Assembly: GCA_945957405.1 (NCBI GenBank)
Contig: CAMFLL010000006.1
Coordinates: forward strand, 1 to 49,230
Reading direction: 5' to 3'
Length of the DNA: 49,230 nucleotides
Source: an uncultured Mycolicibacterium sp.
GTDB lineage: Bacteria > Actinomycetota > Actinomycetes > Mycobacteriales > Mycobacteriaceae
Below the pieces are notes generated by a model. That model was given only the letters and a program-made list of their open reading frames with translations, did not search any database and had not been told where the DNA came from. Positions 8,243 to 17,708 of this stretch are shown here, piece after piece. The stretch's first letter is position 1. Each line of letters opens with the position of its first letter. The position numbers were made by a program, and so were the translations under genes.

Positions 8243-9583
8243 TCACCCGAGCCAATCCAAAACCGCCGCGGCGGTCCACGATTGCTGCATGCTGCCCAGC
8301 GGCTCACCGGTGAACGGCTCGTAGTACTCGGCGAAAGTACCGTCGCTGGCCTGACGTAGACCTTCCCGCTTGAGCTGCAGCGACCGCTCCGCCCACCCGC
8401 GACGGGCGAACGCCCACGAGAACAGCCATGTCGTCACCGGCCAGATCGGCCCACGCCAGTATTCACGTGACCGGAAATCACGCGACACCGGCGATGTCGA
8501 CGGGATCAACGCGTACCGAAGGTCCGGGTGACCGCAGAACCGGGGACCCTCCAGCAGCCGCAGTAGCGCCCGTTCCCTGTCATGAGGCAGCCCGCCACAC
8601 AGCAGCGGTGAGAACTGGGCGATGGTCTCCGTCGGGATCCAGCGCTCGTTGCGGACATCGTAATCCCTTGCTGCGCCCGTTCTTTCATCCGTCGAGTGCA
8701 CCACACCCTTACGGAAACGCTCGGCCCACGCATACAGGTCCCGAACGTCGGCATGAGGGCGCTTGTGGTCCTCCCCGATCTCGGCGAGTACCTGACACGC
8801 GACGGAGAGGATCGCGGAGACGAACACATCCTCGACAGCGAAGCTCATGACCTTGGGCAGCAAGGCGTCGTCATAACGCGCGGACTTCATCTCCTCGAGC
8901 AGCCACAGATACCGGTCGTATTCGACGTCGGACGGACGCTGGCTGGCGTCGGTGATGATCGCGTTGTCTTCGCGTTGATACTCCGGCACCTCACCAGGAA
9001 TCACCTTGGAATACGCGATGTCCCAGCGCGGCGAGTTGTCCATGCCGGACTCCCACCCGTGGTACATCGTGACGCGGCCGTGCCCGTTCTGATCCCGCGC
9101 CTCGGCCAGCCAGCGATGCCAGCGGACCAGGTCGTCCCAGCGGCGGTCGAGAAACGACTCGGCAACAGCGCGGGTCGACCTGCCGCGGCGGCGGGCATGC
9201 TCGAGGATGCGCTGCACTGCGATGGCATGCACCGGCGGCTGCGTGATCCCCGAGGTGTGTCGGGTACGCGGTGCGTGCGCCGCCAACGCCGAACACGCCC
9301 AGCGGGCAGGGCCGGGGAAGTAACCGTCGACACCGTTGGCGAACACGATGTGCGGGATCATGCCGTTGGTCCACTGCGCCGAGAGCAGGGTGTCGAGTTC
9401 GACGACGGCCCGTTCGACGCTCAGCGGTGCCAGGCCGATCGCGACGAACGCTGCGTCCCAGCTCCACATGTGGGGGTAGAGCAGCGGCGCAGCCGTGGTC
9501 ATGGTTCCCAGGTCATTGCCCCTGAGCAGGTAGGCGGCGCGCGCCGCGAGCTGCGTCGGGGTGAAGTTGGGATCGGGTGCCAC
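8243..9583 (-). CDS. ggh: Glucosylglycerate hydrolase (GH63)
   Basis: This is a 446-aa (alpha/alpha)6-barrel hydrolase that closely resembles the M. hassiacum glucosylglycerate hydrolase, which has the same length. The residues known to matter in that enzyme fall at the same numbers: Asp43 in HMWSWDAAF, Asp182 in WESGMDNSPRWD and Glu419 in FAEYYEPFTGEP. It hydrolyses glucosylglycerate, a compatible solute and precursor of methylglucose lipopolysaccharides, to glucose and glycerate in the cytosol, a step linked in mycobacteria to recovery from nitrogen starvation. The start is GTG 9583. It is convergent with the marR gene and divergent from the SDR gene. M. tuberculosis has no gene here. Confidence 0.9.
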   Translation of the reverse strand: MAPDPNFTPTQLAARAAYLLRGNDLGTMTTAAPLLYPHMWSWDAAFVAIGLAPLSVERAVVELDTLLSAQWTNGMIPHIVFANGVDGYFPGPARWACSALAAHAPRTRHTSGITQPPVHAIAVQRILEHARRRGRSTRAVAESFLDRRWDDLVRWHRWLAEARDQNGHGRVTMYHGWESGMDNSPRWDIAYSKVIPGEVPEYQREDNAIITDASQRPSDVEYDRYLWLLEEMKSARYDDALLPKVMSFAVEDVFVSAILSVACQVLAEIGEDHKRPHADVRDLYAWAERFRKGVVHSTDERTGAARDYDVRNERWIPTETIAQFSPLLCGGLPHDRERALLRLLEGPRFCGHPDLRYALIPSTSPVSRDFRSREYWRGPIWPVTTWLFSWAFARRGWAERSLQLKREGLRQASDGTFAEYYEPFTGEPLGSMQQSWTAAAVLDWLG

Positions 9584-9656
9584 GATTCCATTCTGCGGCG
9601 TTTTGCAGCCGACCGCGCGATGAGCACGCCGGGCACGCCGGGCAGAATCAAGTCGT

Positions 9657-9662
9657 TAGGGT
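9657..9662 (+). promoter_or_regulatory. -10 element (TAGGGT), leaderless start at 9670
   Basis: TAGGGT lies 7 nt before ATG 9670 in the 86-bp divergent space between ggh and the SDR gene. It supports ATG 9670 over the upstream in-frame GTG 9661 and over 9577. Confidence 0.45.
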
Positions 9663-9669
9663 GGCCCGC

Positions 9670-10347
9670 ATGGCCTCCTCCACGCCCACCGCCCTGATCA
9701 CCGGCGCCTCCCGTGGGCTCGGCGCAGCCATCGCGACGGCGCTGGCACCGACGCACACCTTGCTGCTGGCCGGCCGTCCGTCGCGGGACCTCGATGACGT
9801 CGCCGAGCGATTGGGCGCGCCGACCTGGCCGCTGGAGCTGACCGACGCCGCCAGTATCGAGGCCGCCACCGAAGTCCTGGCCGAACTCGACGTCCTGGTG
9901 CACTGCGCCGGGGTGGCCTATCCGGGTCGGGTCGCGGAGTCGACCCTCGACGAATGGCGCGCCACCTTCGAGGTCAATGTCCTTGGCGCCGTTGGCCTCA
10001 CACTGGCGTTACTGCCGGCGTTGCGCGCCGCCCGTGGTCACGTGGTGTTCATCAACTCCGGCGCCGGGCGCAGCCCGTCCCCCGGTCTCGCGTCGTATGC
10101 CGCCAGCAAGTTCGCCCTGCGGGGGTTCGCCGACGCCCTGCGCGCCGACGAACCGACGCTGCGCGTCACGACGGTCTATCCCGGTCGCATCGACACCGAC
10201 ATGCAGCGCGACCTCGTGACCTACGAGGGCGGCGAGTACAACGCCGGACGATTCCTCAAGCCCGAGACGGTCGCCCAGGTGGTGGCCAACACCATCGCCA
10301 CCCCACCCGACGGGGACATCCACGAAGTGGTGCTCCGTCCGCGGTGA
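9670..10347 (+). CDS. SDR-family oxidoreductase
   Basis: This is a 225-aa short-chain dehydrogenase/reductase with a Rossmann fold. The cofactor motif is TGASRGLG at about residues 11-18, NxAG is represented by HCAGVAYPG, and the catalytic Ser and YxxxK are in FINSGAG and YAASKFAL. An Arg soon after the first strand (AGRPSRD) suggests NADP(H). The substrate is unknown. It is shorter than the usual 250 residues, lacking a substrate-loop extension at the C terminus. Its stop TGA abuts the leuS stop with no base between. Confidence 0.87.
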   Translation: MASSTPTALITGASRGLGAAIATALAPTHTLLLAGRPSRDLDDVAERLGAPTWPLELTDAASIEAATEVLAELDVLVHCAGVAYPGRVAESTLDEWRATFEVNVLGAVGLTLALLPALRAARGHVVFINSGAGRSPSPGLASYAASKFALRGFADALRADEPTLRVTTVYPGRIDTDMQRDLVTYEGGEYNAGRFLKPETVAQVVANTIATPPDGDIHEVVLRPR

Positions 10348-13203
10348 TCACGCGACGATGTTGACGAGCTTGCCCGCGACGACGATGACCTTCTTCGGCG
10401 TCGCTCCGGCCAGGAAGGCCTGCACCTTGTCGTCGGCCAAGGCCGCCTGCTCCAAGGCGTCGGCATCGGCATCGGCGGCGACCGTGATGCGGCCGCGGAC
10501 CTTGCCGTTGACCTGCACGGGGTACTCGATGGTGTCCTCGACGAGGTAGGCGGGATCGGCCACCGGGAAGGGGCCGTGCGCCAGCGGTGTCTCGTGGCCC
10601 AATCGCCGCCACAGATCCTCGGCCAGGTGCGGCGCCAACGGGGCGAGCATCAGGACCAAGGGTTCGATGGCCCCGCGGGCCTCGACACCTTCCTTGGTCA
10701 GGTGGTTGGTGTACTCGATCAGCTTGGCCGCCGCGGTGTTGTTGCGCAGATGCGCGTAGTCGTTGCGGACGCCGTCGATGGTGCGATGCAACGCCTTCAG
10801 CGTCGCCTCGTCGAGTGCCTCGTGCTCGGCGACCCGCTCGATGCCGGTTTCCTCGTCGACCACCAGTCGCCACACGCGCTGTAGGAATCGGTGCGCGCCG
10901 ACGACGTCCTTGGTGGCCCACGGCCGGGACGCCTCCAGCGGACCCATCGACATCTCGTAGACGCGCAGCGTGTCCGCGCCGTAGTTGTCGCAGATCTCGT
11001 CGGGTGACACCGAGTTCTTCAGGCTCTTGCCGATCTTCCCGAACTCTTGATTGACCTCGATCTCGCCATCAGGACCGGGCCAGTAGAACTTCCCTTGGCG
11101 TTCAACCACTTCCGCGGCAGGCACGTAGGTGCCGCGCGAATCGGTGTAGGCGAAGGCCTGGATGTAGCCCTGGTTGACCAGACGGCGGTACGGCTCGCGG
11201 GAGCTGACGTGGCCGAGGTCGTGCAGCACCTTGTGCCAGAACCGGCAGTACAGCAGATGCAGGACGGCGTGTTCGACACCACCGACATACAGGTCCACGC
11301 CGCCGGGGTCGGTTGCGCCGTGCTCGGCGGGCCGCGGGCCCATCCAGTACGCCTCGTTCTCCTTGGCGCAGAACGCCTCCGAGTTGTGCGGGTCGGCGTA
11401 GCGCAGTTCATACCACGAGCTGCCCGCCCACTGCGGCATGACATTGGTGTCGCGGGTGTAGGGACGCAGGCCGTCGCCGAGATCGAGTTCGACGTTGACC
11501 CAGTCGGTCACCTTGTTCAGCGGCGGCGACGGCTCAGTACTGGCGTCGTTCGGGTCGAACAACACCGGTGAATAGTCTTCGATGTCAGGTAGTTCCACCG
11601 GCAGCAACTCGTCGGGCAGCCCGTGCGCGCGACCATCGGCGTCGTACACCACCGGGAATGGCTCGCCCCAGTAGCGTTGGCGGGCGAACAGCCAGTCGCG
11701 CAGCTTGTATTCGACGCGCTGCCGGCCGCGGCCGTCGGCCTCCAGCCGCTCGGTGATCGCCTTCTTCGCAGCGGTGACGTTCATACCGTCGAGGAAGCCC
11801 GAGTTGACCAGGAGGCCGTCGCCGCTGTACGCACTTTGCGAAACGTCGCCGCCTTCAACCACTTCGATGATCGGGAGGCCGAACTCGCTGGCGAAATCCC
11901 AGTCCCGCTGATCGCCGCTGGGCACCGCCATGATCGCACCGGTGCCGTATCCGGCCAGCACGTAGTCGGCGATGAAGATCGGAACCTGCTGTCCGTTGGC
12001 CGGGTTCTCGGCGAAAGCGCCGATGAACACGCCGGTCTTGGTCTTGTTCTCCTGGCGCTCGAGATCCGATTTCGCCGCAATTGCCTTGCGGTAGTCCGCG
12101 ATTGCCTCGGCAGGTGTCGCGCCTCCGTAGGTCCAGCGGCCGTCGGTACCGTCAGGCCACGCATCGGCGACCAGCGCGTCGACCAGCTCATGCTCGGGAG
12201 CCAGCACCATGTACGTCGCGCCGAACAGCGTGTCGGGACGAGTGGTGAACACCTCGAGATCGCCCGCGGCGGTGCCGAAAAACACACTGGCACCGACCGA
12301 ACGGCCGATCCAGTTGCGCTGCATGGTCTTGACCTTGTCGGGCCAGTCCAGCGCGTCGAGTTCGTCGAGCAACCGGTCGGAGTACGCCGTGATCCGCATC
12401 ATCCACTGCCGCAACCGCTTCCGGAACACGGGGAAATTGCCGCGCTCACTTCGGCCGTCGGAGGTGACTTCTTCGTTGGCCAGCACGGTGCCCAGGCCAG
12501 GACACCAGTTGACCACCGAGTCAGAGTGATAGACCAGCCGGTAGTCGTCGACGGCGTCGGCCCGCTCGCTCGCGTTCAGGTCGGCCCACCGGCGGCCGTC
12601 GTCGAGGGTGCGTTCGCCCGAATCCAGCTCGGCGATCAGCTCGGCGATGGGCCGCGCCTTGTTCAGATCGGTGTCGAACCAGGCGTTGAAGATCTGCAGG
12701 AAGATCCACTGCGTCCACTTGTAGAAATCGACATCGGTGGTGGAGAAACTGCGCCGCGCGTCATGTCCGAGCCCGAGCCGCCCCAGCTGACGCCGGAAGT
12801 TGACGATGTTCGCCTCGGTGCGGGTCCGCGGATGGGTGCCCGTCTGGATCGCATACTGCTCGGCGGGCAGACCGAAGGAATCGAAGCCCAACGCATGCAG
12901 CACGTTGCGGCCGGTCATCCGGAAATAACGGGCGTAGACGTCGGTCGCGATGTAACCCAGGGGGTGCCCGACATGGAGGCCCTCACCCGACGGGTACGGG
13001 AACATGTCCTGCACGAACATCTTGTCCTCGGGCACGGCCGAGCCGTCGGCCGGAGCCAGAGACCCGACCGGGTTCGGCACATTGAACGTGCCGAGCCGAG
13101 CCCACGTCTCCTGCCAGTCCTGCTCGATCCGGCCCGCCAGCGCCGCCGTGTAGCGGAACTGGGGTGCGTCGGACTCGGCGCCGGCGATCTGGGGTTCGGT
13201 CAC
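10348..13203 (-). CDS. leuS: Leucyl-tRNA synthetase
   Basis: This is a 951-aa class Ia synthetase that charges tRNA-Leu in the cytosol. HIGH is present as HVGH (residues 77-80) and KMSKS as KIGKS at about 722-726, with the CP1 editing domain between ([19 protein letters not shown], then [19 protein letters not shown]). The C-terminal anticodon-binding and extension regions are complete. The start is GTG 13203, with TACCCT (minus strand, 13210-13215) 6 nt upstream. It is the Rv0041 orthologue and is divergent from mtc28. Confidence 0.97.
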   Translation of the reverse strand: MTEPQIAGAESDAPQFRYTAALAGRIEQDWQETWARLGTFNVPNPVGSLAPADGSAVPEDKMFVQDMFPYPSGEGLHVGHPLGYIATDVYARYFRMTGRNVLHALGFDSFGLPAEQYAIQTGTHPRTRTEANIVNFRRQLGRLGLGHDARRSFSTTDVDFYKWTQWIFLQIFNAWFDTDLNKARPIAELIAELDSGERTLDDGRRWADLNASERADAVDDYRLVYHSDSVVNWCPGLGTVLANEEVTSDGRSERGNFPVFRKRLRQWMMRITAYSDRLLDELDALDWPDKVKTMQRNWIGRSVGASVFFGTAAGDLEVFTTRPDTLFGATYMVLAPEHELVDALVADAWPDGTDGRWTYGGATPAEAIADYRKAIAAKSDLERQENKTKTGVFIGAFAENPANGQQVPIFIADYVLAGYGTGAIMAVPSGDQRDWDFASEFGLPIIEVVEGGDVSQSAYSGDGLLVNSGFLDGMNVTAAKKAITERLEADGRGRQRVEYKLRDWLFARQRYWGEPFPVVYDADGRAHGLPDELLPVELPDIEDYSPVLFDPNDASTEPSPPLNKVTDWVNVELDLGDGLRPYTRDTNVMPQWAGSSWYELRYADPHNSEAFCAKENEAYWMGPRPAEHGATDPGGVDLYVGGVEHAVLHLLYCRFWHKVLHDLGHVSSREPYRRLVNQGYIQAFAYTDSRGTYVPAAEVVERQGKFYWPGPDGEIEVNQEFGKIGKSLKNSVSPDEICDNYGADTLRVYEMSMGPLEASRPWATKDVVGAHRFLQRVWRLVVDEETGIERVAEHEALDEATLKALHRTIDGVRNDYAHLRNNTAAAKLIEYTNHLTKEGVEARGAIEPLVLMLAPLAPHLAEDLWRRLGHETPLAHGPFPVADPAYLVEDTIEYPVQVNGKVRGRITVAADADADALEQAALADDKVQAFLAGATPKKVIVVAGKLVNIVA

Positions 13204-13209
13204 CCAGAC

Positions 13210-13215
13210 AGGGTA
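13210..13215 (-). promoter_or_regulatory. -10 element of leuS (TACCCT), leaderless
   Basis: On the minus strand TACCCT stands 6 nt before GTG 13203. No ribosome-binding site is seen in the gap, consistent with a leaderless leuS transcript. Confidence 0.45.
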
Positions 13216-13386
13216 TAAGGGCGGGCCCGGCCAGCAGAAACCGTGACGGGCGGCCCGTGATCAGGAGCTGTGCAGTCCAGCATTCGGTGACGGGACGGTC
13301 TCGGTTGCGTTGCGGGGTAGTCAGGACTTGATTCCAGGTCTGTTCCAGCTGGCACGCAGCCCTGCAGGGCACCCCGGTGGTGTGGT

Positions 13387-13446
13387 TACAGTCGCCTCCT
13401 GACATGGGGCGGCGAGCGTCCCGAGAGCCCGCGGACAGGTGTCCGC
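13387..13446 (+). promoter_or_regulatory. Candidate mtc28 promoter and leader hairpin
   Basis: TACAGT at 13387-13392 fits a -10 hexamer. The leader then contains a perfect inverted repeat GCGGACA-GG-TGTCCGC at 13431-13446, ending 5 nt before the ribosome-binding site GGAAGGA at 13452. The remaining bases of the 265-bp leuS-mtc28 gap show no gene. Confidence 0.4.
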
Positions 13447-13468
13447 ACGCCGGAAGGACCGTGTGGTG

Positions 13469-14368
13469 ATGAAGGTGTCGGCCCGAAGCTGGCGGGTAGT
13501 GGCTGGTGGTGTCGCCGCGGGCATCGCCGCAGTGGTGGGCTTCGCCGGAACCACGGCGTCCGCGGAGCCGACGGCGCCGCTGCCGCCCGTCCCGGCACCC
13601 GTGACCGTCACCCAGACGGTCACCGCGGCACCCCTGGCGGCCGCACCGAGCGCCGGCACCGCAGATCCGGCCGCCGCTGACCCCGCCGCCGTGAGCCCGC
13701 TCGCCGCAGCCACGCCGACCACCGTCGCGGCCCCCGTCGAGACCCTGGTGCCCGCGAGCTCGGTCACCCTGCGCGATTTCCTGCAGAGCAAGGGCGTCAC
13801 GCTCGAAGCGCAGAACCCACGTGACTTCCGTGGGCTGCACATCACACTGCCCATGCCGACGGGCTGGACCCAGGTGCCTGACCCGAACGTGCCCGACGCC
13901 TTCGCGGTGATCGCCGACCGGGCCGGCGGTGACGGCTTCTACACCAACAACGCCCAGGTCGTGGTCTACAAACTGGTCGGCGGGGATTTCGACCCCAAGG
14001 AGGCCATCACCCACGGCTTCATCGACAGCCAGCAGTTGGACAACTGGCAATCGACCGACGCGTCGCTGGCGGACTGGGGCGGTTTCCCGTCGTCGATCAT
14101 CGAGGGCACCTACCGGCAGAACGACATGATGCTGAACACGTCGCGCCGGCACGTCATCGCCACCGGCGGCGCGGACAAATACCTGGTGAGCCTGTCGGTG
14201 ACGACAGCCGTCAATCAGGTGGTGGCGGCTGCGGGCGCCACCGACGGCATCGTCAACGGCTTCCGCATCACCGACCCCGCCGCGCCCGCACCGCCGCCGG
14301 TCGCTGCGGTGACCAGCGCCGCCGCACCGGCGCCTGCGCCTGCGCTGCCGGCAGCACCGACCAGCTAG
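13469..14368 (+). CDS. mtc28: Secreted proline/alanine-rich protein Mtc28 (Rv0040c-like)
   Basis: This is a 299-aa exported protein. Residues 1-32 are a Sec signal peptide with cleavage after TASA. About 70 residues of Pro/Ala-rich linker follow, then a folded domain ([73 protein letters not shown]) and a Pro/Ala-rich tail. The fold belongs to the LpqN/LpqT group of mycobacterial envelope proteins; no lipobox cysteine is present, so it should be released or wall-associated. It matches M. tuberculosis Mtc28, a secreted antigen, in motif order and in its place beside leuS. Function unknown. ATG 13469 is preferred to GTG 13466. Confidence 0.9.
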   Translation: MKVSARSWRVVAGGVAAGIAAVVGFAGTTASAEPTAPLPPVPAPVTVTQTVTAAPLAAAPSAGTADPAAADPAAVSPLAAATPTTVAAPVETLVPASSVTLRDFLQSKGVTLEAQNPRDFRGLHITLPMPTGWTQVPDPNVPDAFAVIADRAGGDGFYTNNAQVVVYKLVGGDFDPKEAITHGFIDSQQLDNWQSTDASLADWGGFPSSIIEGTYRQNDMMLNTSRRHVIATGGADKYLVSLSVTTAVNQVVAAAGATDGIVNGFRITDPAAPAPPPVAAVTSAAAPAPAPALPAAPTS

Positions 14369-14390
14369 CGCACCGTCGGCGTCCACCTCG

Positions 14391-14396
14391 TATGGT
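14391..14396 (+). promoter_or_regulatory. -10 element (TATGGT), leaderless start at 14403
   Basis: TATGGT lies 6 nt before ATG 14403 in the 34-bp gap after mtc28, so the small membrane protein can be transcribed on its own. Confidence 0.45.
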
Positions 14397-14402
14397 GGCC
14401 CC

Positions 14403-14744
14403 ATGCTTATTGCCGGGATGCTGAGTCTGTGTGCGGCGGTGCTGACGGCAGCTCTCGGTGTGTGGACCCTGTCGCGCCCGCGCCGGCCAGGCGTCACCGA
14501 CCAGGTGCGCCGCTCGGTGGCGCCCACCCAGTTGGCCGCCGCTCTGATGCTGGCCGCCGGCGGCGTGGTCGCGATGCTCGCACCCCATACCGCGTTGGTC
14601 GTGCTGCTGGTCTGTGTGATCGGAGCAGTGGGTACGGTGGCCGCCGGATCGTGGCAGGGGGCCAGATTTGCCGTGGCCCGAGCGGCCGAACAGCCCGCCG
14701 AGTGCGCCGGCAGTTGCGCCGCGTGCACACTGTCCTGCCACTGA
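14403..14744 (+). CDS. Small membrane protein, Rv0039c-like
   Basis: This is a 113-aa protein with two or three hydrophobic helices: residues 1-20, then 44-58 and 62-80. A basic segment (SRPRRPG) follows the first helix. The C-terminal 20 residues hold four cysteines in the pattern CAGSCAACTLSC, which could bind metal or form disulfides. Position and size match Rv0039c, a conserved membrane protein of unknown function. purU starts 22 nt downstream, so they may share a transcript. Confidence 0.8.
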   Translation: MLIAGMLSLCAAVLTAALGVWTLSRPRRPGVTDQVRRSVAPTQLAAALMLAAGGVVAMLAPHTALVVLLVCVIGAVGTVAAGSWQGARFAVARAAEQPAECAGSCAACTLSCH

Positions 14745-14766
14745 CACCGTCGACAAGGGGGCGCAG

Positions 14767-15663
14767 TTGTCGGACGGACTGATCCCGGCCGCGCCGGGTG
14801 CGCTGCCGGCCAAGGACATCGGGCGGTTGTTGCTCAGCTGTGCCGACCGGCCGGGCCTGGTGGCGGCCGTGAGCTCTTTTCTCTCCGGCGCGGGTGCCAA
14901 CATCATCTCGCTCGATCAGCATTCGACCGCCCAGACCGGTGGAATGTTCATGCAGCGCACCATCTTTCATCTCACCGGCCTGGCCGCCGCGCGTGACGGC
15001 ATCGAGCAGGAGTTCCGCGAGCAGGTGGCCACCCGCTTCGACATGGACTTCCGGTTGTCGGAGGCAGCCAAACCGAAACGGGTGGCCATCCTGGCCTCCC
15101 GGGAAGACCACTGCCTGCTCGACCTGCTGTGGCGGAACCGGCGCGGTGAACTGGCCATGTCGGTGGTCATGGTGATCTCCAACCACGCCGACCTGGCCGA
15201 CCAGGTGCGGCCGTTCGGAGTGCCGTTCCTGCACGTACCGGCGCATCGGGAGATTCGCGCCGAGGCCGAGACCCGGCAACTGGATCTGTTACGCGGCAAC
15301 GTCGACCTGGTGGTGCTGGCGCGCTACATGCAGGTGTTGACCAGCCGCTTCCTGCACGACGTGGGTTGCCCGCTGATCAACATCCACCACTCGTTCCTGC
15401 CCGCTTTCGTCGGGGAGGCGCCGTACCGCAAGGCGAAGGAGCGCGGCGTGAAACTGGTGGGCGCCACCGCCCACTACGTCACGGAGGAACTCGACGAGGG
15501 GCCCATCATCGAGCAGGACGTGGTGCGGGTCGATCACCGCCACAGCGTCGAGGACCTCCGGCGCCTCGGCGCCGACGTCGAACGCGTGGTGCTCGCCAGG
15601 GCTGTCGAGTGGCACTGCGAGGACCGCGTGATCACGCACGGCAACCAGACAGTGGTTCTCTAG
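14767..15663 (+). CDS. purU: Formyltetrahydrofolate deformylase
   Basis: This is a 298-aa PurU: an N-terminal ACT domain (residues about 15-85, LLSCADRPGLVAAVSSFL) followed by the formyltransferase fold (VAILASREDHCLLDLLWR, NHADLADQV, INIHHSFLPAF, GATAHYVTEELDEGPI). The conserved Asn-His-Asp set of this fold is visible as NIHHS plus the aspartate in ELDEGP. It hydrolyses 10-formyl-THF to THF and formate, balancing one-carbon pools and supplying formate for purine synthesis. TTG 14767 is chosen because AAGGGGG stands 6-8 nt upstream; a longer frame from 14668 would overlap the previous gene. In M. tuberculosis purU lies elsewhere. Confidence 0.9.
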   Translation: MSDGLIPAAPGALPAKDIGRLLLSCADRPGLVAAVSSFLSGAGANIISLDQHSTAQTGGMFMQRTIFHLTGLAAARDGIEQEFREQVATRFDMDFRLSEAAKPKRVAILASREDHCLLDLLWRNRRGELAMSVVMVISNHADLADQVRPFGVPFLHVPAHREIRAEAETRQLDLLRGNVDLVVLARYMQVLTSRFLHDVGCPLINIHHSFLPAFVGEAPYRKAKERGVKLVGATAHYVTEELDEGPIIEQDVVRVDHRHSVEDLRRLGADVERVVLARAVEWHCEDRVITHGNQTVVL

Positions 15664-15675
15664 ATCAGGTCGACG

Positions 15676-16281
15676 TCAGTTGCGGCTGATGTCGATCGGA
15701 TGGGTTGCCAACATCGACAGCGGCAGCGGTTGCCGCCGCAGCACGCGGGCCCACAGATCGACCCGGGGTTCGATTAGCACATCCGAGGGCAGAGCCGACA
15801 GCACAATCCAGTCGTCGCGCTCGATCTCGCCTTCGAGCTGCCCGATGGTCCAACCGGAGTAGCCCGCGAAAATCCGCACGCCCTCGACCACCGGCGCCAG
15901 CACATCGGGTTCGGCATCGAGGTCCACCATGACGATCCGACCCGCGACGTGCCGTAGACCGGGGACCCCCTGGGCGTCCATCCCGACGCGCAGGGTTGCC
16001 AAGCACAACGCGGCGTCCCGTTTGACCGGGCCGCCGACGAACATGGTCTTGGGCTTGGTGGCGAGCTTCGCCCACTGCGGCAGCACGTTGTACACCGCGG
16101 TCTCGCTGGGCCGGTTCAGCACCACTCCCAACGTCCCGCCGTCGTTGTGCTCAACGACGTAGATGACGCTGCGACGGAATGTCGGTTCGAGCAGATCGGT
16201 GTTGGCGAGCAGCAGCGTCCCGGCCCGCACCCGCTGTGCCGCAGGTGCGACAAAGTCCTCGGGGTCTTCCGGCTGCGCCAC
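15676..16281 (-). CDS. YqgE/AlgH family protein (UPF0301), Rv0038-like
   Basis: This is a 201-aa protein of the YqgE/AlgH family. Typical blocks are [69 protein letters not shown] and [12 protein letters not shown]. The family has no firmly known biochemical role. GTG 16281 gives the same N terminus type as Rv0038 (about 202 aa); the frame stays open for 63 codons further upstream but that part is unlike the family. It is convergent with purU (12 nt) and divergent from the MFS gene. Confidence 0.88.
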   Translation of the reverse strand: MAQPEDPEDFVAPAAQRVRAGTLLLANTDLLEPTFRRSVIYVVEHNDGGTLGVVLNRPSETAVYNVLPQWAKLATKPKTMFVGGPVKRDAALCLATLRVGMDAQGVPGLRHVAGRIVMVDLDAEPDVLAPVVEGVRIFAGYSGWTIGQLEGEIERDDWIVLSALPSDVLIEPRVDLWARVLRRQPLPLSMLATHPIDISRN

Positions 16282-16334
16282 CTGTCCATCATGGCATCCA
16301 CTGCCGCTGCCGTGGCGAACAAGCGCGGCTCGCA

Positions 16335-16350
16335 ACCATATTTGTAGTGT
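16335..16350. promoter_or_regulatory. Back-to-back -10 hexamers in the yqgE-MFS divergent region
   Basis: On the minus strand TATGGT (16335-16340) could serve yqgE. On the plus strand TAGTGT (16345-16350) could serve the MFS gene. They are 4 bp apart in a 140-bp divergent gap. No good -35 is seen, so support is modest. Confidence 0.3.
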
Positions 16351-16421
16351 GGGATGGGGCCGCCGGTGGAAGACAACGCAGACGTACCACAACCGAACAC
16401 AGTGAAATAGGAAGTGATCCC

Positions 16422-17699
16422 GTGGCGGATGCGCGCGCCCCACTCGCCGTATGGCGTTCGGTGCGGGCACTGCCTGACTTTCGCCGATTGCTCGAGCTGC
16501 GTCTGGTCAGCCAATTCGGCGATGGACTCTTCCAAGCCGGTCTCGCGGGCGCGCTCCTGTTCAGCCCGGACCGCGCCGCCACTCCCTGGGCGATTGCCGG
16601 TGCCTTCGCGGTCTTGTATCTGCCCTACTCGCTGCTGGGCCCGTTCGCCGGCGCGCTGCTGGACCACTGGGACCGCCGTCTGGTGCTGGTCGGAGCGAAC
16701 CTCGGGAGGCTGGTGCTGGTCGTCGGCGTCGCAGCACTTCTCGCGGTACGCGCCAGTGATGTGGCGGTGCTGTGCGGCGCGCTGATAGTCAACGGGTTCA
16801 CCCGGTTCGTGGCTTCGGGGCTGTCTGCCGCTCTCCCCCATGTCGTGCCCCGCGATCAGGTGGTGTCGATGAACTCGGTTGCCACGGCATTCGGTGCCGC
16901 GGCCACCTCGTTGGGCGCCACGTTCATGCTGTTGCCCCGGTTGCTCATCGGCGCCGGGGACACCAGTTCGTCGTGGATCATCTTCATGGTCGCGGTGCCG
17001 GTTGCGATCGCACTGGTGCTGGCCTTCCGTTTCCCGTCCCATGTCCTCGGTCCCGATGACACTGCCCGCATGATCCACGGGTCGGTGCTCTACACGGTGG
17101 CCACCGGCTGGCTGCACGGCGCGCGGACCGTGCTGGCGGTGCCTGCCGTGGCCGCCACGCTGGCAGGGCTGGCCGCCCACCGGATGGTGTTCGGTATCAA
17201 TTCCCTGCTGGTGCTGGTGATCGTGCGGCACACCGATGCCCCGACGGTGCAGGTCGCCGGATTCGGCACGGCCGTCACTTTCGCCACCGCCACCGGGATC
17301 GGGTTGTTCCTGGCGACGGTCATCACGCCGTGGGCTGTGCACCGATGGGGTCGGTACGGCACCGCCAACCGTGCCTTGATCGGTGCCGGTGTCGTGCAAC
17401 TCGCCGGGGCCGGACTGCATGTGCCGGTGATGGTGCTGTGCGGATTCGTGCTCGGCGCACTGGGTCAGGTGGTCAAGCTGTGCACCGACAACGCGATGCA
17501 GATCGACGTCGACGACCCGCTGCGCGGACACGTCTTCGCGGTCCAGGACTCGTTGTTCTGGTTGTCGTTCATCGCGGCGATGGCACTGTCGGCGGCCGTC
17601 ATCCCGCCTGACGGGCACGCACCACTGCTGGCCGTGGCCGGCGGGGTGATCTATCTGCTGGGCATGGCCGTCCACGCGGTGGTCGCGCGCCGGAAGTAA
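16422..17699 (+). CDS. MFS transporter, Rv0037c-like
   Basis: This is a 425-aa integral membrane protein with about 12 hydrophobic segments and the short cytoplasmic loop [18 protein letters not shown] typical of the major facilitator superfamily after helix 2. An extended cytoplasmic stretch near the middle ([19 protein letters not shown]) separates the two halves. It is the orthologue of Rv0037c; the substrate is unknown. GTG 16422 is chosen because AGGAAG lies 7 nt upstream; the frame is open from 16179 but overlaps yqgE. Its stop codon TAA forms part of the next gene's presumed -10 box. Confidence 0.87.
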   Translation: MADARAPLAVWRSVRALPDFRRLLELRLVSQFGDGLFQAGLAGALLFSPDRAATPWAIAGAFAVLYLPYSLLGPFAGALLDHWDRRLVLVGANLGRLVLVVGVAALLAVRASDVAVLCGALIVNGFTRFVASGLSAALPHVVPRDQVVSMNSVATAFGAAATSLGATFMLLPRLLIGAGDTSSSWIIFMVAVPVAIALVLAFRFPSHVLGPDDTARMIHGSVLYTVATGWLHGARTVLAVPAVAATLAGLAAHRMVFGINSLLVLVIVRHTDAPTVQVAGFGTAVTFATATGIGLFLATVITPWAVHRWGRYGTANRALIGAGVVQLAGAGLHVPVMVLCGFVLGALGQVVKLCTDNAMQIDVDDPLRGHVFAVQDSLFWLSFIAAMALSAAVIPPDGHAPLLAVAGGVIYLLGMAVHAVVARRK

Positions 17700-17702
17700 C
17701 GT
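17697..17702 (+). promoter_or_regulatory. -10 element (TAACGT) overlapping the MFS stop codon
   Basis: TAACGT starts with the TAA stop of the MFS gene and ends 6 nt before ATG 17709, giving a leaderless start for the next gene. Confidence 0.4.
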
Positions 17703-17708
17703 GTCGGC

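Noticed and set aside
8229..8243. Terminator between convergent marR and ggh genes
   Set aside because: Only 13 nt separate the stops and no stem is seen.
11623..13218. Long plus-strand open frame (531 codons) opposite leuS
   Set aside because: It is antisense to a complete leuS, has a high-GC shadow composition rich in Arg/His/Val/Gly and no recognisable domain or start signals.
12983..14728. Minus-strand open frame of 581 codons across leuS 5' end and mtc28
   Set aside because: It runs antisense to mtc28 and the Rv0039c-like gene and out of frame with leuS; product is low-complexity with no known motif.
14668..14766. Longer N terminus for PurU
   Set aside because: The extra codons overlap the upstream gene, encode no conserved residues, and a ribosome-binding site stands before TTG 14767.
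16116..17675. Minus-strand frame of 519 codons opposite the MFS gene
   Set aside because: Gln/His/Arg-rich shadow translation; the plus strand encodes a clear membrane transporter.
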